Below, piece after piece: positions 1-8,068 of a DNA stretch of 64,000 nt. Both the position numbers and the translations under genes were made by a program. The stretch comes from Gemmata sp051859125 (GTDB lineage Bacteria > Planctomycetota > Planctomycetia > Gemmatales > Gemmataceae), in NCBI RefSeq assembly GCF_051859125.1, contig NZ_JBHYGG010000247.1, positions 42,723 to 106,722 on the forward strand, in the 5' to 3' direction. Below the pieces are notes generated by a model. It had not been told where the DNA came from, ran no database searches, and saw nothing but the letters and a program-made list of their open reading frames with translations. Each line of letters begins with the position of its first letter. The first letter of the stretch is position 1.

Positions 1-616
1 CGCGGGTGAACACGAACACCATCTCGCCGTCCTGGTCGATCCAGTAGCCCTCGGGGGTCGTCGTCAGCGTCACGGACGTGATCGGCTGCGCGGTCGCCGG
101 GCACGGGCGGGAGACGCGGCCGGTGCCCTCGCAGCCGCCCTTGCACCACGGGGCGCACGGGCCGCAGTCCTTGTACTTGTCCTGCCGCCGCCTGCGGAGC
201 GTGTCCGGGTCAACGACACCCTCGACGACTCGCCACTTCACCTCCGGGCACGCCACCGTCTGCGTCGGGTGCCACGCGATCCGGTCGGCGTGGGCGAGCC
301 AGTCGGCGGCCGAACACCGGACCTCGCAGACGAATCCTCGGTTCGTGACGTAGTGCGATTCGCCGTCGGTCCGCTGTGGGATGCCGGCCACCTCGTCCCC
401 GAACAGTTGGCACGTCTCGCAGGGGTTCGGCTCCCGCCCCTTGCACCCGCAGAGGCAGACCATGCTGTTCTGTGGGTTGGCAACTGCCCAGCGAATGTGC
501 GCGGCCCGGTCCTCCTGCCCCCGCTCCTGGAGCCAGTCCGCGTACACCAGCCGCGGGGTGTCGTCGGCGGGGGCGGAGCAGACCGCTTCGATGAACGCCA
601 GTTCGTCGCCGGTCAC
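1..616 (-). CDS. TIGR02996 domain protein, cysteine-rich, 3' end beyond window
   Basis: The frame is open from a GTG at 614-616 to the window edge, about 205 residues. The N-terminus has the TIGR02996 signature of Gemmata-type proteins: an acidic helix, then APADDTPRLVYADWLQERG. Cysteine clusters follow (CLCGC and CETC near residues 50-70, then a CGPC/CKGGC group near 165-175), suggesting zinc binding. The GTG overlaps the TGA of the upstream gene (GTGA), which supports this start and implies translational coupling. TIGR02996 proteins are a large planctomycete family with no firmly assigned function. The gene is partial: its C-terminus is outside the window. Confidence 0.75.
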   Translation of the reverse strand, partial: MTGDELAFIEAVCSAPADDTPRLVYADWLQERGQEDRAAHIRWAVANPQNSMVCLCGCKGREPNPCETCQLFGDEVAGIPQRTDGESHYVTNRGFVCEVRCSAADWLAHADRIAWHPTQTVACPEVKWRVVEGVVDPDTLRRRRQDKYKDCGPCAPWCKGGCEGTGRVSRPCPATAQPITSVTLTTTPEGYWIDQDGEMVFVFTR

Positions 617-1557
617 GCGGCCACCGCCTTTCGCACGACATCGCACACGGCGACCGCCAGGTCGTCCCGGGCGGCGGCGGGAGTTGGGTGCGCCTTCAGC
701 ACGCCAACCGGGTCGCCAGTGGATTGGCTGACGGACGCGACAATCGCCCGCCCGGTGAGCGCGTCGAACAGGACGCCAGGAAGGAAGTACCCACCCAAAT
801 TCCTACCGCGATCCTTGTACCACTCGGCGGTACCATCCGAACCCCGCGCCGGCTCCCGGTCCGTGATCACGAATCGGGTCAGGGTCGGGACCGCTTCGAT
901 CAACGCCCTGGCCCATGATGTTGGGCCGATGATCCACGAGAAGGCGTTGTCCATGCTCGCGACCGCGACCTCGCGCTCCTGCCAGACCTCGTCGAGCCGG
1001 CACTCGACGGATTCGATAAACCCGCGACGGAACACGGGGTTGCGGGACGTGACCTTCGTCCCGTCGCCGGGCCGGCGGATGACGAACAGATCACCGGTGC
1101 CGTAGCACGTCCCGCAGTCCGGACCCAAACGACGAGCCGCCTCCGGAGGGCGGCGACCGTCGCCGCCGCACGACGGACACTTCAGCCACGACCACTCGGG
1201 GTGCGCGGCAATGAGCCGGGCGGCCGTTCCGTGCAGCGACAAGATGCGGTCCGCGGTCCCGGCGTGCGGGCTGTCCTCGTCGTGCAGCGGGCACCCCGGA
1301 TCCGACAGGCCCCGCTCGGGGTCGCGGCAGGTGCTGTCGCCGCACGCCGGGCACCACCGGTCCGAGACGGACCCGCACCGAGGCGAGACCGGGACGCGGG
1401 TCAACTTCTCCGCCCGGATCTGCACTCGAATCAGCTCCGCCCGGGCCGCGTCGTCGCCCCGGCCCCGTTCGTCGAGCGCGTCGGCGTACGCCAGCCGCAG
1501 GGTGTCGTTGTCGGGATCAGCAAGGATCGAGCGGTGCAGAGCGTCCACTGTCGTCAT
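613..1557 (-). CDS. TIGR02996 domain protein with zinc-ribbon-like cysteine clusters
   Basis: 314 residues. The start is the ATG at 1555-1557, which overlaps the previous stop as ATGA. Residues 1-50 match the TIGR02996 repeat-companion pattern (LHRSILADPDNDTLRLAYAD, then ALDERG). CPACGDSTC near residue 70 and a CPSCGGDG...CGTCYGTGD pair near 130-155 look like DnaJ-type or zinc-ribbon knuckles. The C-terminal half has no motif I recognise. It is the middle of three consecutive TIGR02996 genes, which suggests local duplication. The function is unknown. Confidence 0.8.
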   Translation of the reverse strand: MTTVDALHRSILADPDNDTLRLAYADALDERGRGDDAARAELIRVQIRAEKLTRVPVSPRCGSVSDRWCPACGDSTCRDPERGLSDPGCPLHDEDSPHAGTADRILSLHGTAARLIAAHPEWSWLKCPSCGGDGRRPPEAARRLGPDCGTCYGTGDLFVIRRPGDGTKVTSRNPVFRRGFIESVECRLDEVWQEREVAVASMDNAFSWIIGPTSWARALIEAVPTLTRFVITDREPARGSDGTAEWYKDRGRNLGGYFLPGVLFDALTGRAIVASVSQSTGDPVGVLKAHPTPAAARDDLAVAVCDVVRKAVAA

Positions 1558-2270
1558 GCGGCCCTCGCTTGGTCCATGCCCAGTTCGCGGATCACCCCCG
1601 GCACCACGTCCTCGCGGCGCTCCCACACGTTCATGCCCAGGTAGCCGCCGTCCACGTACCGACGCGGAGGAGGGCCGAAGTAGTACGCTTGCCAGTCGTG
1701 GCCATCGCCCGGCGGGTCGATCTCGACCCGGAGCTCCGCGTCCGGCAGCACGAACGCCTCGACCGGGTTGCGCGCGAAGAGCGCCGCGCCGTGAGTGCGA
1801 AACGATTCCGATGTCAGCGTCACCCGGTCCACGAACCCCCGGCGGAACCGGACCCGCGGGCGCGAGGAGAACTGGTCGCGCATCACGGGCCACTGTCCGC
1901 GGACGTCCCTGCCGGTAATGGAGGCAATGACCGCGTCGGCGTACTCCTTCAGGTACGGCTCGATCGCCACCCGCTCCCACTCGGTGACGTGGCGGCACGA
2001 GGCCCGGTACTCGGACCGCGCGAGCCCACAGGGGCGGCACCGGCACCGCGACTCGAACAGCGGCCCGGGCTCGCCCGTGTGGGACAACTTCCGGCCCGAC
2101 CGCTCGCACGCCATGTTCGCGTCGCCGTGCCGGGCCACGGCGACCTGGGCGCGGATGAACGCCGCCCGGGCCGGCTGGTCAGTCTCGTCGAGCAGGTCCG
2201 CCAGGGCGAGGCGGCGCGTGTCGTCGCGGGGGTCAGCCAGGACCGCGGCGAGGAGGGCATCGTGGGTCAT
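1554..2270 (-). CDS. TIGR02996 domain protein
   Basis: 238 residues. The N-terminus (LLAAVLADPRDDTRRLALAD, then LLDETDQPARAAFIRAQ) is a clear TIGR02996 domain. A CRCRPC group near residues 75-80 may bind metal. The rest contains the RRGFVDRV phrase common in this family, where the domain is followed by a leucine-rich or beta-rich region. The stop overlaps the start of the next gene by four bases. It is the first of three paralogues, and the function is unknown. Confidence 0.8.
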   Translation of the reverse strand: MTHDALLAAVLADPRDDTRRLALADLLDETDQPARAAFIRAQVAVARHGDANMACERSGRKLSHTGEPGPLFESRCRCRPCGLARSEYRASCRHVTEWERVAIEPYLKEYADAVIASITGRDVRGQWPVMRDQFSSRPRVRFRRGFVDRVTLTSESFRTHGAALFARNPVEAFVLPDAELRVEIDPPGDGHDWQAYYFGPPPRRYVDGGYLGMNVWERREDVVPGVIRELGMDQARAA

Positions 2271-2527
2271 CCGTCACCTCGGAGACTCCGGGCCTTCGCG
2301 ACGAACGACCGCGCGTCCAATTCCACCGCCCCGAGCCGCACCGCCTCGGCCCGCCGCTTCGCGGTGAGGTCGTAGTGCGGGTGCCGGCTGCCGCCCTGGA
2401 ACCACGCCGGCCGCAGCGCGAGCCGCAGCGCGAAGGCGTGCAGCTCGTCGAGTGTGTCCGCGATCAGGTGGCACGACGGGCCGAGCCGCCAGCCCCAGTC
2501 CCGGAGGGGATCGACGTACGCGCTCAC
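2267..2527 (-). CDS. DUF4031 family small protein
   Basis: 86 residues from a GTG at 2525-2527; an in-frame extension upstream is only antisense to the clamp gene. It matches the DUF4031 pattern: YVDPLRDWGWRLG at the start, then CHLIADTLDELHAFA, a WFQGGSRHPHYDLT segment and a terminal AVRLGAVEL region. DUF4031 proteins are common in phages and plasmids and have no defined biochemical role. The GTG lies within the stop region of the DnaN-like gene (2524 end), so the two are translationally coupled. Confidence 0.75.
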   Translation of the reverse strand: MSAYVDPLRDWGWRLGPSCHLIADTLDELHAFALRLALRPAWFQGGSRHPHYDLTAKRRAEAVRLGAVELDARSFVAKARSLRGDG

Positions 2528-3630
2528 GCCGCCCTCGCTTCCTGCTCGGTGACCTTCGGGAACGTGACGTACCGACTGGCCTCGCCCGCGGTCACCTCGA
2601 CGGGCTTCGTCGCGTCCGTCCACCGGAGCACGACCTCGGGCTCGGCCGCGACGGTCCGCAGGTAGTGGGCGAGCCGGACGCCGTCGAGGGTCGCCGCGAA
2701 CGGGGTCCGGGCGCGCCCGGGGATGGGCACCTCGACCGCGCTCGACAGCCCGCCGTCGGCGTCGCCCCGGAGCGTCAGCGACCCGGCCGCGACCGTGACG
2801 AGGACGTACCGCACGGCCGGGTCGATCTCGTCCCCCGGCTCGGGGTCCGCCCCGGCGAGCGCCATCCGCAGCGCCCGCCGCAGCGGGGCCAGCGGGACGC
2901 GCGCCGCGTGGCCCGGGCGGGGGAGCTGGTCCAGGTCGGGGAACTTGCCGGCGAGCGTCGCCGTCCACGCGGTCAGCGGCCCGCACTCGACGCGGACGGC
3001 GTGGTCGCCGACCGCGACCAGGACCGGGTGGCCGCGGAGCCGGGCCCACCACTTCGCGGCGACCACCGGCACGAGCGCCACCGCGGCAGCCGCGTCCGCG
3101 GCGAGCGGCACGGTCGCGACGGCGAGGTGGTGCGTGTCGGTCGCCGCCAGCGTGAGCGCCCGGCCGCCGATCGCGACCCGGAGCCCCTTCGTGGCCCACC
3201 GGTCCTCGCGGCCCGGCCGGGCGGCGGCGAAGGCCGAGCGGGCGACCGCGAGCGCGAACGCCTCGGCCGGCACCTCCACCCCCGCCGCGGGGGGCGGCGG
3301 GGGGTCCGGGACGGCGCGCGGGTCGGACAGCGGGAACGCCAGCCGCTCGCGGTCCGTGCCGTGGACGGTGCCGGACCGGTCGGCGGTGACCCGCACCCGA
3401 CCGGCCTCGGAGTCGGCGAGCCACGCCCGGAGCAGGGGCAGGGGCACGGCGGCGGCCCCGGGCGCCTCCACCCCGACGCCGCCCAGGGCGAACCGCGCCC
3501 CGGCCCCGTCCGCGGCGGCGGTGACGGAGCACCCGGCCGCGGAGGCCTCGACCCGGGCGACCCCGGCCGGGACGTGGGACACGGCCGCGAGCGCGGCGAG
3601 CAGGTGCTGTCGGTCGACGGTTAGCCTCAT
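2524..3630 (-). CDS. DnaN-like DNA polymerase III beta sliding clamp, second copy
   Basis: 368 residues, close to the usual 366 of bacterial DnaN. It starts MRLTVDRQHLLAALAAV, typical of beta-clamp domain I. TDTHHLAVATVPL near residue 170 corresponds to the domain II segment usually written TDGHRLA. The C-terminus (VEVTAGEASRYVTFPK) takes the place of the usual end, where a clamp binds its polymerase; it lacks the classical MP(M/V)RL ending. The fold assignment rests on pattern and length. It is very Ala/Pro-rich (PDPPPPPAAG linker near 110). It lies downstream of a longer DnaN-like gene with one tiny gene between, all overlapping. Confidence 0.7.
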   Translation of the reverse strand: MRLTVDRQHLLAALAAVSHVPAGVARVEASAAGCSVTAAADGAGARFALGGVGVEAPGAAAVPLPLLRAWLADSEAGRVRVTADRSGTVHGTDRERLAFPLSDPRAVPDPPPPPAAGVEVPAEAFALAVARSAFAAARPGREDRWATKGLRVAIGGRALTLAATDTHHLAVATVPLAADAAAAVALVPVVAAKWWARLRGHPVLVAVGDHAVRVECGPLTAWTATLAGKFPDLDQLPRPGHAARVPLAPLRRALRMALAGADPEPGDEIDPAVRYVLVTVAAGSLTLRGDADGGLSSAVEVPIPGRARTPFAATLDGVRLAHYLRTVAAEPEVVLRWTDATKPVEVTAGEASRYVTFPKVTEQEARAA

Positions 3631-3725
3631 AACCCGCGCTCCTTATTGAAGGCCTCGTAGGCGGCCCGGACCTCGTGGGACTTCGGCAGGCCGAGCTCGT
3701 CGCCCGGTCTGAGCGTGCCACTCAT
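3627..3725 (-). CDS. 32-residue protein between two sliding-clamp genes
   Basis: The ATG at 3723-3725 overlaps the stop of the first clamp gene as ATGA, and the TAA at the end overlaps the start region of the second clamp gene. The protein is charged and probably helical (GDELGLPKSHEVRAAYEAFNKERGL at the C-terminus). The tight two-sided overlap is the main evidence that it is real. It could be a clamp-interacting peptide or only a coupling device, but I see no canonical QxxL-F clamp-binding motif. Confidence 0.5.
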   Translation of the reverse strand: MSGTLRPGDELGLPKSHEVRAAYEAFNKERGL

Positions 3726-4858
3726 GCCGCCACCTGTTGGGCAGGGGCGACCAGCTCGATGAACGCCGCCCCGCAGTCGTCGCCCGCCCGGACCTGGAGC
3801 GCGTTCCTCTTGATGCCGAGGTCCACGGTCTCCGTGGCGGCCGAGGCCAGGAACGCCTTGAGCGCGTCCCCGTCCACCCGGAACGCGGCGTCCGGGACGG
3901 GCGAGGCGAGGCCGACGTCGGTGTCGGCCCGGCCGCCCTTGCCGGCGGCGTGAAGGAATATGCCGCAGGAGGCCGCGCTGAACCGCAGGTCGACCGCGCC
4001 GCGGGCCGGGGCCGCCACGAGCGCGCACCGCACGGCCGCCAGGAGCGCGGCCCGGCCCGCGGTCGCCGGGCAGGCCCATGCCGCCGGCGGCTTCCACGGG
4101 ACCGGGGTGCCCTGGAGCAGGGACGCGCTCACGGTCAGCGCTTCGGTGCTCACCGTGAGCGACCCGCGGCCGGTCGCCACCGCGGCCGGCGCGTCCGGGG
4201 CGACCCCGGCGAGGGCCGCGAGGAGCTTCCGGGCCGACCGGCACGGCACCAGCACGGCCGCCTCGTCCCGGGCCGGGCCGCCCGCGATGCCGACGTGCTG
4301 CCGGGTGCCGTCGGCCCCGACCGCGGCGACCCCGTGCGGGCCGAACGCCAGGGTCACCGCGTCGGTGGTGAACCGACCGCCGCCCAGGGTCGTGTCCTCA
4401 CCCGCCGCCGCGACCGCCAGCCGCAGGGCCGCGGCGAGCGCCCCCGCGGGCACCGCCGGCTTGCCCTCGGCCGAGCCGCCGGGCGGGTCCGGGAACGCGG
4501 CCGGGTCGCCCGCCTCGAGGGCGTACCGGTTCCGCCCGATCACGAGCTCCACCTCCCCGCGGCCGGGCCGGCGGTACAGGCTCACCTCCGCGTCCCGGTG
4601 CTCCCGGAGGATCTTCACCAGGGCGTCGGGGTTGAGCACCTCGACCCCCTCGGTGTCCGCGTCCGCCACGGGCACCCGGACGGACAGCCAGAACTCCAGG
4701 TCCGACGCGGTCAGCGTCAGGGCGTCGGCGGTCGCCTCGCACCGCGCCCACGCCAGGGCCGCCCGCGGCGTCCCCTTGACACTCGCCTGCCTGAGGGTCG
4801 CCCCCGCCGCCAGCCGCGCGGCGTCGAGCAGGGCCTCCCGGTCCACGATCAGCTTCAT
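3722..4858 (-). CDS. DnaN-like DNA polymerase III beta sliding clamp, first copy
   Basis: 378 residues from the ATG at 4856-4858 (MKLIVDREALLDAARLAAGAT). The size, three-domain spacing and early LTASDLEFWLSVRV segment (the domain I strand, usually TDLEI) fit a beta clamp. RNRYALEAGDPAAFPDPP near residue 105-125 matches the domain I/II junction seen in DnaN (F..LP.ADFP.LP). The C-terminal end (IELVAPAQQVAA) lacks the canonical MPMRL tail. An element-borne clamp could load an element-encoded or host polymerase. Two unequal clamp genes side by side are unusual. No loader or polymerase is visible in the window. Confidence 0.72.
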   Translation of the reverse strand: MKLIVDREALLDAARLAAGATLRQASVKGTPRAALAWARCEATADALTLTASDLEFWLSVRVPVADADTEGVEVLNPDALVKILREHRDAEVSLYRRPGRGEVELVIGRNRYALEAGDPAAFPDPPGGSAEGKPAVPAGALAAALRLAVAAAGEDTTLGGGRFTTDAVTLAFGPHGVAAVGADGTRQHVGIAGGPARDEAAVLVPCRSARKLLAALAGVAPDAPAAVATGRGSLTVSTEALTVSASLLQGTPVPWKPPAAWACPATAGRAALLAAVRCALVAAPARGAVDLRFSAASCGIFLHAAGKGGRADTDVGLASPVPDAAFRVDGDALKAFLASAATETVDLGIKRNALQVRAGDDCGAAFIELVAPAQQVAA

Positions 4859-5370
4859 CCCGTTGCCTCCACGAGTGACAGTTCCACCCGGACGCCCGCC
4901 GCGTCGCCCGGCTCCTGGTCGTACTTCCACTGCACCGGCCCGCGCGGCCCGTCGCCGACCCCCAGGAACAGGGCGACGGTGTCGCGCACCCACTTCGCCG
5001 TCGGGGGCAGGTTGTCGTCGTCCATCAGCCCACCGCCGAGCCGCGTGATCCGGCACCGCACCGGCCGCCCGCCCTGTGCCGCGTCGGCGAACGGGGCCAA
5101 CTCCCGGAGCGCCGGCGCGAGCGCCGCGGCCACGACCCGCCGGTCGCGGCCGGCCCGCCCGATCGCCCCGCGCTTCAGGGCCGGCCCGTTCGTGACCGCC
5201 GCCAGGTGCAGCGGGATGACCCACGTCCCAGGCGGCACAAACGTCGCGGCCACCATCCCCCCAGAGGGGGGAGGTCGCACACCGCTGCCGGTCGGTGCCG
5301 GGTCGCCCACTGCCGCCATGAGCTTGGCCCACACATCGGGTGGAACGTCGCACTGGCGAACGGTCGGCAT
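4855..5370 (-). CDS. RusA-type Holliday junction resolvase
   Basis: 171 residues. The motif MDDDNLPPTAKWVRDTVA near residue 125 matches the RusA signature, in which two aspartates before an Asn (D-x-DN) lie in the active site, followed by a helix and a third Asp (here VGDGPRG or WKYDQE near 145-155). RusA enzymes cut four-way junctions and are common in phage replication modules. The N-terminal third is longer than in E. coli RusA and contains an IPLHLAAVTNGPALKRGA segment. It overlaps the clamp gene by four bases. The start ATG at 5368-5370 forms TGATG with the preceding gene. Confidence 0.75.
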   Translation of the reverse strand: MPTVRQCDVPPDVWAKLMAAVGDPAPTGSGVRPPPSGGMVAATFVPPGTWVIPLHLAAVTNGPALKRGAIGRAGRDRRVVAAALAPALRELAPFADAAQGGRPVRCRITRLGGGLMDDDNLPPTAKWVRDTVALFLGVGDGPRGPVQWKYDQEPGDAAGVRVELSLVEATG

Positions 5371-5945
5371 CAGGCGGCCTCCTTGAGTGCCTGGGCGATC
5401 AGGTCGTCGGGCACCTCGAACAGCCCCTGCCGGCCGACGCACGGGACCGGCCTCTCGAACCGCACCGGGTTCTTCAGGACGATCGCGTACCGCCCGGGGC
5501 CGTAGTCCCCGAACGCCCGCTCGTCGTCGGACACGAACAGGTACGGGCGGCCGTCGGCCGGCCCCATGATGCCGAGGTCGTCGAGCAGGTAGTTCCGGGT
5601 GGGCTCCGCCGGCTCGTTCTCCCACCGCCCGACCCGCTCGACGGGCACGCAGGTGACCACCTCGACCATGCCAACGATCGCCCCGAACGACATGCCCCAG
5701 CCGCGCTTCATGGCCTCCATGGTTGCTGCCGACCACGAGGCCGGCTCCGGCGGCACGCCGAGGTCGCGAAGCGCTTCGCGAAACGGCCGGGTGAGGCACA
5801 CGCGCTGGAGGTCGCCGGGCCACTTCTTGGCCGCGTGGATCAGCAGGGGGCCGCGGTGCGACAGGTGCCAGCCGCGGGTCTCGACCCGCTTCGCGCCGGT
5901 CGCCACGAGCGTCGCCCACGGGTTCCAGAGACTGAGGCACTTCAT
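5370..5945 (-). CDS. ASCH domain protein
   Basis: 191 residues. The start CLSLWNPWATLVATGAKRVETRGW is diagnostic of ASCH/PUA-like RNA- or nucleotide-binding proteins, with the G-K-R-x-E-x-R motif at about residues 17-23. HRGPLLIHAAKKW follows, as in phage ASCH proteins. Later, GAIVGMVEVV and the GPGRYAIVLKNP segment complete the beta barrel. Proposed roles of ASCH domains include RNA binding and, for some members, amidohydrolysis of modified nucleosides. Here it lies within a replication operon between RusA and small unknown genes. Confidence 0.8.
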   Translation of the reverse strand: MKCLSLWNPWATLVATGAKRVETRGWHLSHRGPLLIHAAKKWPGDLQRVCLTRPFREALRDLGVPPEPASWSAATMEAMKRGWGMSFGAIVGMVEVVTCVPVERVGRWENEPAEPTRNYLLDDLGIMGPADGRPYLFVSDDERAFGDYGPGRYAIVLKNPVRFERPVPCVGRQGLFEVPDDLIAQALKEAA

Positions 5946-6328
5946 CCTAAAACCTCCTGTTCGGGAGCCGCCTCCAGGTCAATTCGGTCGCCCCGGCCGT
6001 TCGACACCGACCGCGCCCGCGGCTGCACCCGCCGGAGCCACGCCGCCAGTGCGGCCCGCCCCGCGGCGGTCAGCGCGACCGGCCGGCCGGGCTCCGGGGC
6101 GCGGACCCAACGGCGGGCGTACTCCAACTCGTCGAGGGCCGCGGTCGGGATCGGGAACACGTCGGTCGGGTCGCCCAGCCGCAGCAGCACGAGGCGGCCG
6201 CAGACCGCGTCGAGGGTGTCCCCGGCCCACAGCCGCATGAGCAGCCGGAGTGCCGTGCAGTCGCCGGGCAACTCCGGCCGCCGGTGGTCGTGGCCGCGGT
6301 CGCGGCGGGTCTTCCGTGACGGGGTCAT
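5942..6328 (-). CDS. Hypothetical protein, 128 aa
   Basis: The start is the ATG at 6326-6328, preceded by an AAAGGAGTGACC ribosome site. The N-terminus is Arg/His-rich; the rest has the helical rhythm of a winged-helix protein (LRLLMRLWAGDTLDAVCGRL, then LDELEYARRWVRAPEPGRPVALTAAGRAALAAWL), ending like a PadR/MarR-type wing. DNA binding is inference only. The stop overlaps the ASCH gene start. Confidence 0.6.
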   Translation of the reverse strand: MTPSRKTRRDRGHDHRRPELPGDCTALRLLMRLWAGDTLDAVCGRLVLLRLGDPTDVFPIPTAALDELEYARRWVRAPEPGRPVALTAAGRAALAAWLRRVQPRARSVSNGRGDRIDLEAAPEQEVLG

Positions 6329-6330
6329 GG

Positions 6331-6954
6331 TCACTCCTTTGCGTTCAGAACCACGGCGCGGCTGTAGTCGATCTCCCACGACTCGACCCCGTACTTCTCC
6401 CACCACTGCTTCTCGAACGCGTCGAGCTCCTTGAGCCCGGCCTCGTCGATCTGGTCGGCGGCGTCCTCGTGGACGTGGTCGAGGACGTGCCCGCGGAGGT
6501 CGATGCAGAACTTCACCGGCCGGCACGCCCAGACGTACTCGGGCCTGGTCCCGTCCTCGGGGTCCGCGTCCGCGTAGTGGTCCTCGAACGCCCCGAGGTC
6601 CATGTGGAACCGGTCGTTCGGCTCCATGACCGGGCCGCCGTACTCGGCCGGGGTCAGGTGCCTCGCCTTCTCGAACCGGGCCCGCTCCCGCCGGGTGTCG
6701 TGCTTCACCCGGCACGGCTCGCAAATTGTCCACGACTTGCTCTCGTTCACGCCGCCGCAGTCGGTGCACACCTTTGGCCGGCAGCACCGCTCGGCCTCGG
6801 TGCGGATGTGCCCGTCCTGGGCCGCGTGGTCCTCGGGCGGGATGTTCGCGGGCTTCGCCGTGGTGTTGTTCCACGAGCGGAGCAGCCCGCACTTGCCGCA
6901 CGCGAACACGCCGGTCTTCGCGCCGCCCGGCTTCAACAGTTCGTAAGCGTCCAC
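6331..6954 (-). CDS. Zinc-ribbon hypothetical protein, 207 aa
   Basis: The GTG at 6952-6954 is chosen because AGGAGG lies 8 nt upstream; a TTG six bases earlier is too close to that site. The protein has CGKCGLLRSW near residue 20, then CRPKVCTDCGG...ICEPCR near residues 60-80, which suggests two zinc knuckles. The C-terminal half is acidic (DLGAFEDHYADADPED, DVHEDAADQIDEAGL-like). No known family is recognised. Confidence 0.65.
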   Translation of the reverse strand: MDAYELLKPGGAKTGVFACGKCGLLRSWNNTTAKPANIPPEDHAAQDGHIRTEAERCCRPKVCTDCGGVNESKSWTICEPCRVKHDTRRERARFEKARHLTPAEYGGPVMEPNDRFHMDLGAFEDHYADADPEDGTRPEYVWACRPVKFCIDLRGHVLDHVHEDAADQIDEAGLKELDAFEKQWWEKYGVESWEIDYSRAVVLNAKE

Positions 6955-6956
6955 GC

Positions 6957-7094
6957 TCAAGTCCTCCTGTACGCGACCGCGGCGAGGCCCACCACGACGA
7001 CGGCCGCCAGGACCGCCGCGACCACGAGCGCGACCCGGCAGACGCGCCGGTGCCAGCGGAGGGCCGCCTCCATCTCCCGCATGGTCCGGGTCAT
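6957..7094 (-). CDS. Small single-span membrane protein, 45 aa
   Basis: ATG at 7092-7094. After a charged start (MTRTMREMEAALRWHRRVCR) comes one hydrophobic stretch of about 20 residues rich in Val and Ala, ending AYRRT. Its 3' end carries the AGGAGG that serves the next gene, and it begins one base after the ArsR gene stop. It could be a small inner-membrane protein; the function is unknown. Confidence 0.55.
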   Translation of the reverse strand: MTRTMREMEAALRWHRRVCRVALVVAAVLAAVVVVGLAAVAYRRT

Positions 7095-7095
7095 G

Positions 7096-7398
7096 TCACG
7101 CCAGCGGGACCGCTGCCTCCGCGCCGCTCGGGTGCGTCAGCGTCACCGTGCCGCCCGCGACCTTCGCCGCCGCGAGCGTGTACACGACGAACCGCCCGCT
7201 CTTCGCGTCCGTGACGACCTTCGCGGTCCGCAGGACGCCCAGGTGGTGCGAGACGTTGGCGATCTCGGCCCCTACCGCCGCCGCGAGCTGCGTGACGTTC
7301 CGCGGCCCGGCGGCGAGGGCCGCGACGATCGCGAGCCGGGTGGGCTCGGCGAGGGCCGCGAGCCAGTCCGCCTGGTTGATCCTGTCCTTCGTGGTCAT
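7096..7398 (-). CDS. ArsR-type winged-helix regulator
   Basis: 100 residues. LAEPTRLAIVAALAAGPRNVTQLAAAVGAEIANVSHHLGVLRTAKVV spans the ArsR helix-turn-helix: EPTRL in the first helix, then QLA and NVSHHL in the recognition region. The wing is GRFVVYTL. No metal-binding Cys pair (ELCVCDL) is present, so it is probably not an arsenic sensor. It may regulate the element's operon. ATG at 7396-7398. Confidence 0.85.
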   Translation of the reverse strand: MTTKDRINQADWLAALAEPTRLAIVAALAAGPRNVTQLAAAVGAEIANVSHHLGVLRTAKVVTDAKSGRFVVYTLAAAKVAGGTVTLTHPSGAEAAVPLA

Positions 7399-7400
7399 GT

Positions 7401-7655
7401 TCACCTTTCGTTTGTGGTTCGGTCGGCTCGGGGCGCGGCGTCCAACTGCAACAGTTCGCGGTTGATCCGCCGCTGCTCCCGGTAATGGAGCATGATCTCG
7501 TCGTTGAGGGCCATCAGTTCGAACACCCGCTGCCGGGTCTCGAACAGGCCCCGGCCGAGCTCCTGCAGCACGAGCGTCTGGAACAGGTTGCACGCCATCG
7601 ACACGATCAGCGTGCCGATCATGAACAGGTAATGCGCCTTGCTGAGCTGGATCAC
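7401..7655 (-). CDS. Small membrane-anchored coiled-coil protein, 84 aa
   Basis: The GTG at 7653-7655 follows a GGGGGGAA run acting as ribosome site. Residues 8-30 (YLFMIGTLIVSMACNLFQTLVL) are a membrane span. Residues 35-72 are an amphipathic helix with heptad Leu (RQRVFELMALNDEIMLHYREQRRINRELLQL). The topology suggests one span with a coiled-coil tail. The function is unknown. Confidence 0.55.
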   Translation of the reverse strand: MIQLSKAHYLFMIGTLIVSMACNLFQTLVLQELGRGLFETRQRVFELMALNDEIMLHYREQRRINRELLQLDAAPRADRTTNER

Positions 7656-8068
7656 GTTCCCCCCGTGGTTACCGTTCCGTCCGGCCAGATGATCACGATC
7701 CGCTTGCGCTGCTTGCGGGCATACCGCACCGTCGACCACGTCCCCGACCGCAGCACCTCCGGACCCATCGGGCACGCGACCAGCACGTCGGTGGCGTCGA
7801 CGATGCGCTGGTTGCGGCCCAGGTACGGCAGCGGGTCGTGGTTCTCGGTGTTGCACCCGAGAGCCACCTCTGAGACGTACCGCGCGTTGTCGGGCGCGTG
7901 CCCCACCACGCGCGGGCACCCCGTCCCGAACACCATTCGCGCCGCGTCCTCGTCCGCGCCGACGCAGCAGCCGTGGTGGAACTCCTCGGGCGCCGTGATG
8001 CGGGAGGCGAAGGCGTCCCTCTGGGCGGTGGTCATGCCCACGCGGGAGCCCGTGAACCCGATCTTCAC
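7652..8068 (-). CDS. SLOG superfamily nucleotide-binding-like protein
   Basis: 138 residues from a GTG at 8066-8068. IGFTGSR at the N-terminus and HHGCCVGADEDAARM near residue 35 match the SLOG/YpsA-like Rossmann fold, where a GSR and a G-x-G-A-D motif line the ligand pocket. LPYLGRNQRIVDATDVLVACPMG and the TVRYARKQRKRIVIIWPDG segment continue the fold. SLOG proteins bind nucleotides or sense ligands in phage and defence contexts. The exact role is not known. Confidence 0.7.
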   Translation of the reverse strand: MKIGFTGSRVGMTTAQRDAFASRITAPEEFHHGCCVGADEDAARMVFGTGCPRVVGHAPDNARYVSEVALGCNTENHDPLPYLGRNQRIVDATDVLVACPMGPEVLRSGTWSTVRYARKQRKRIVIIWPDGTVTTGGT

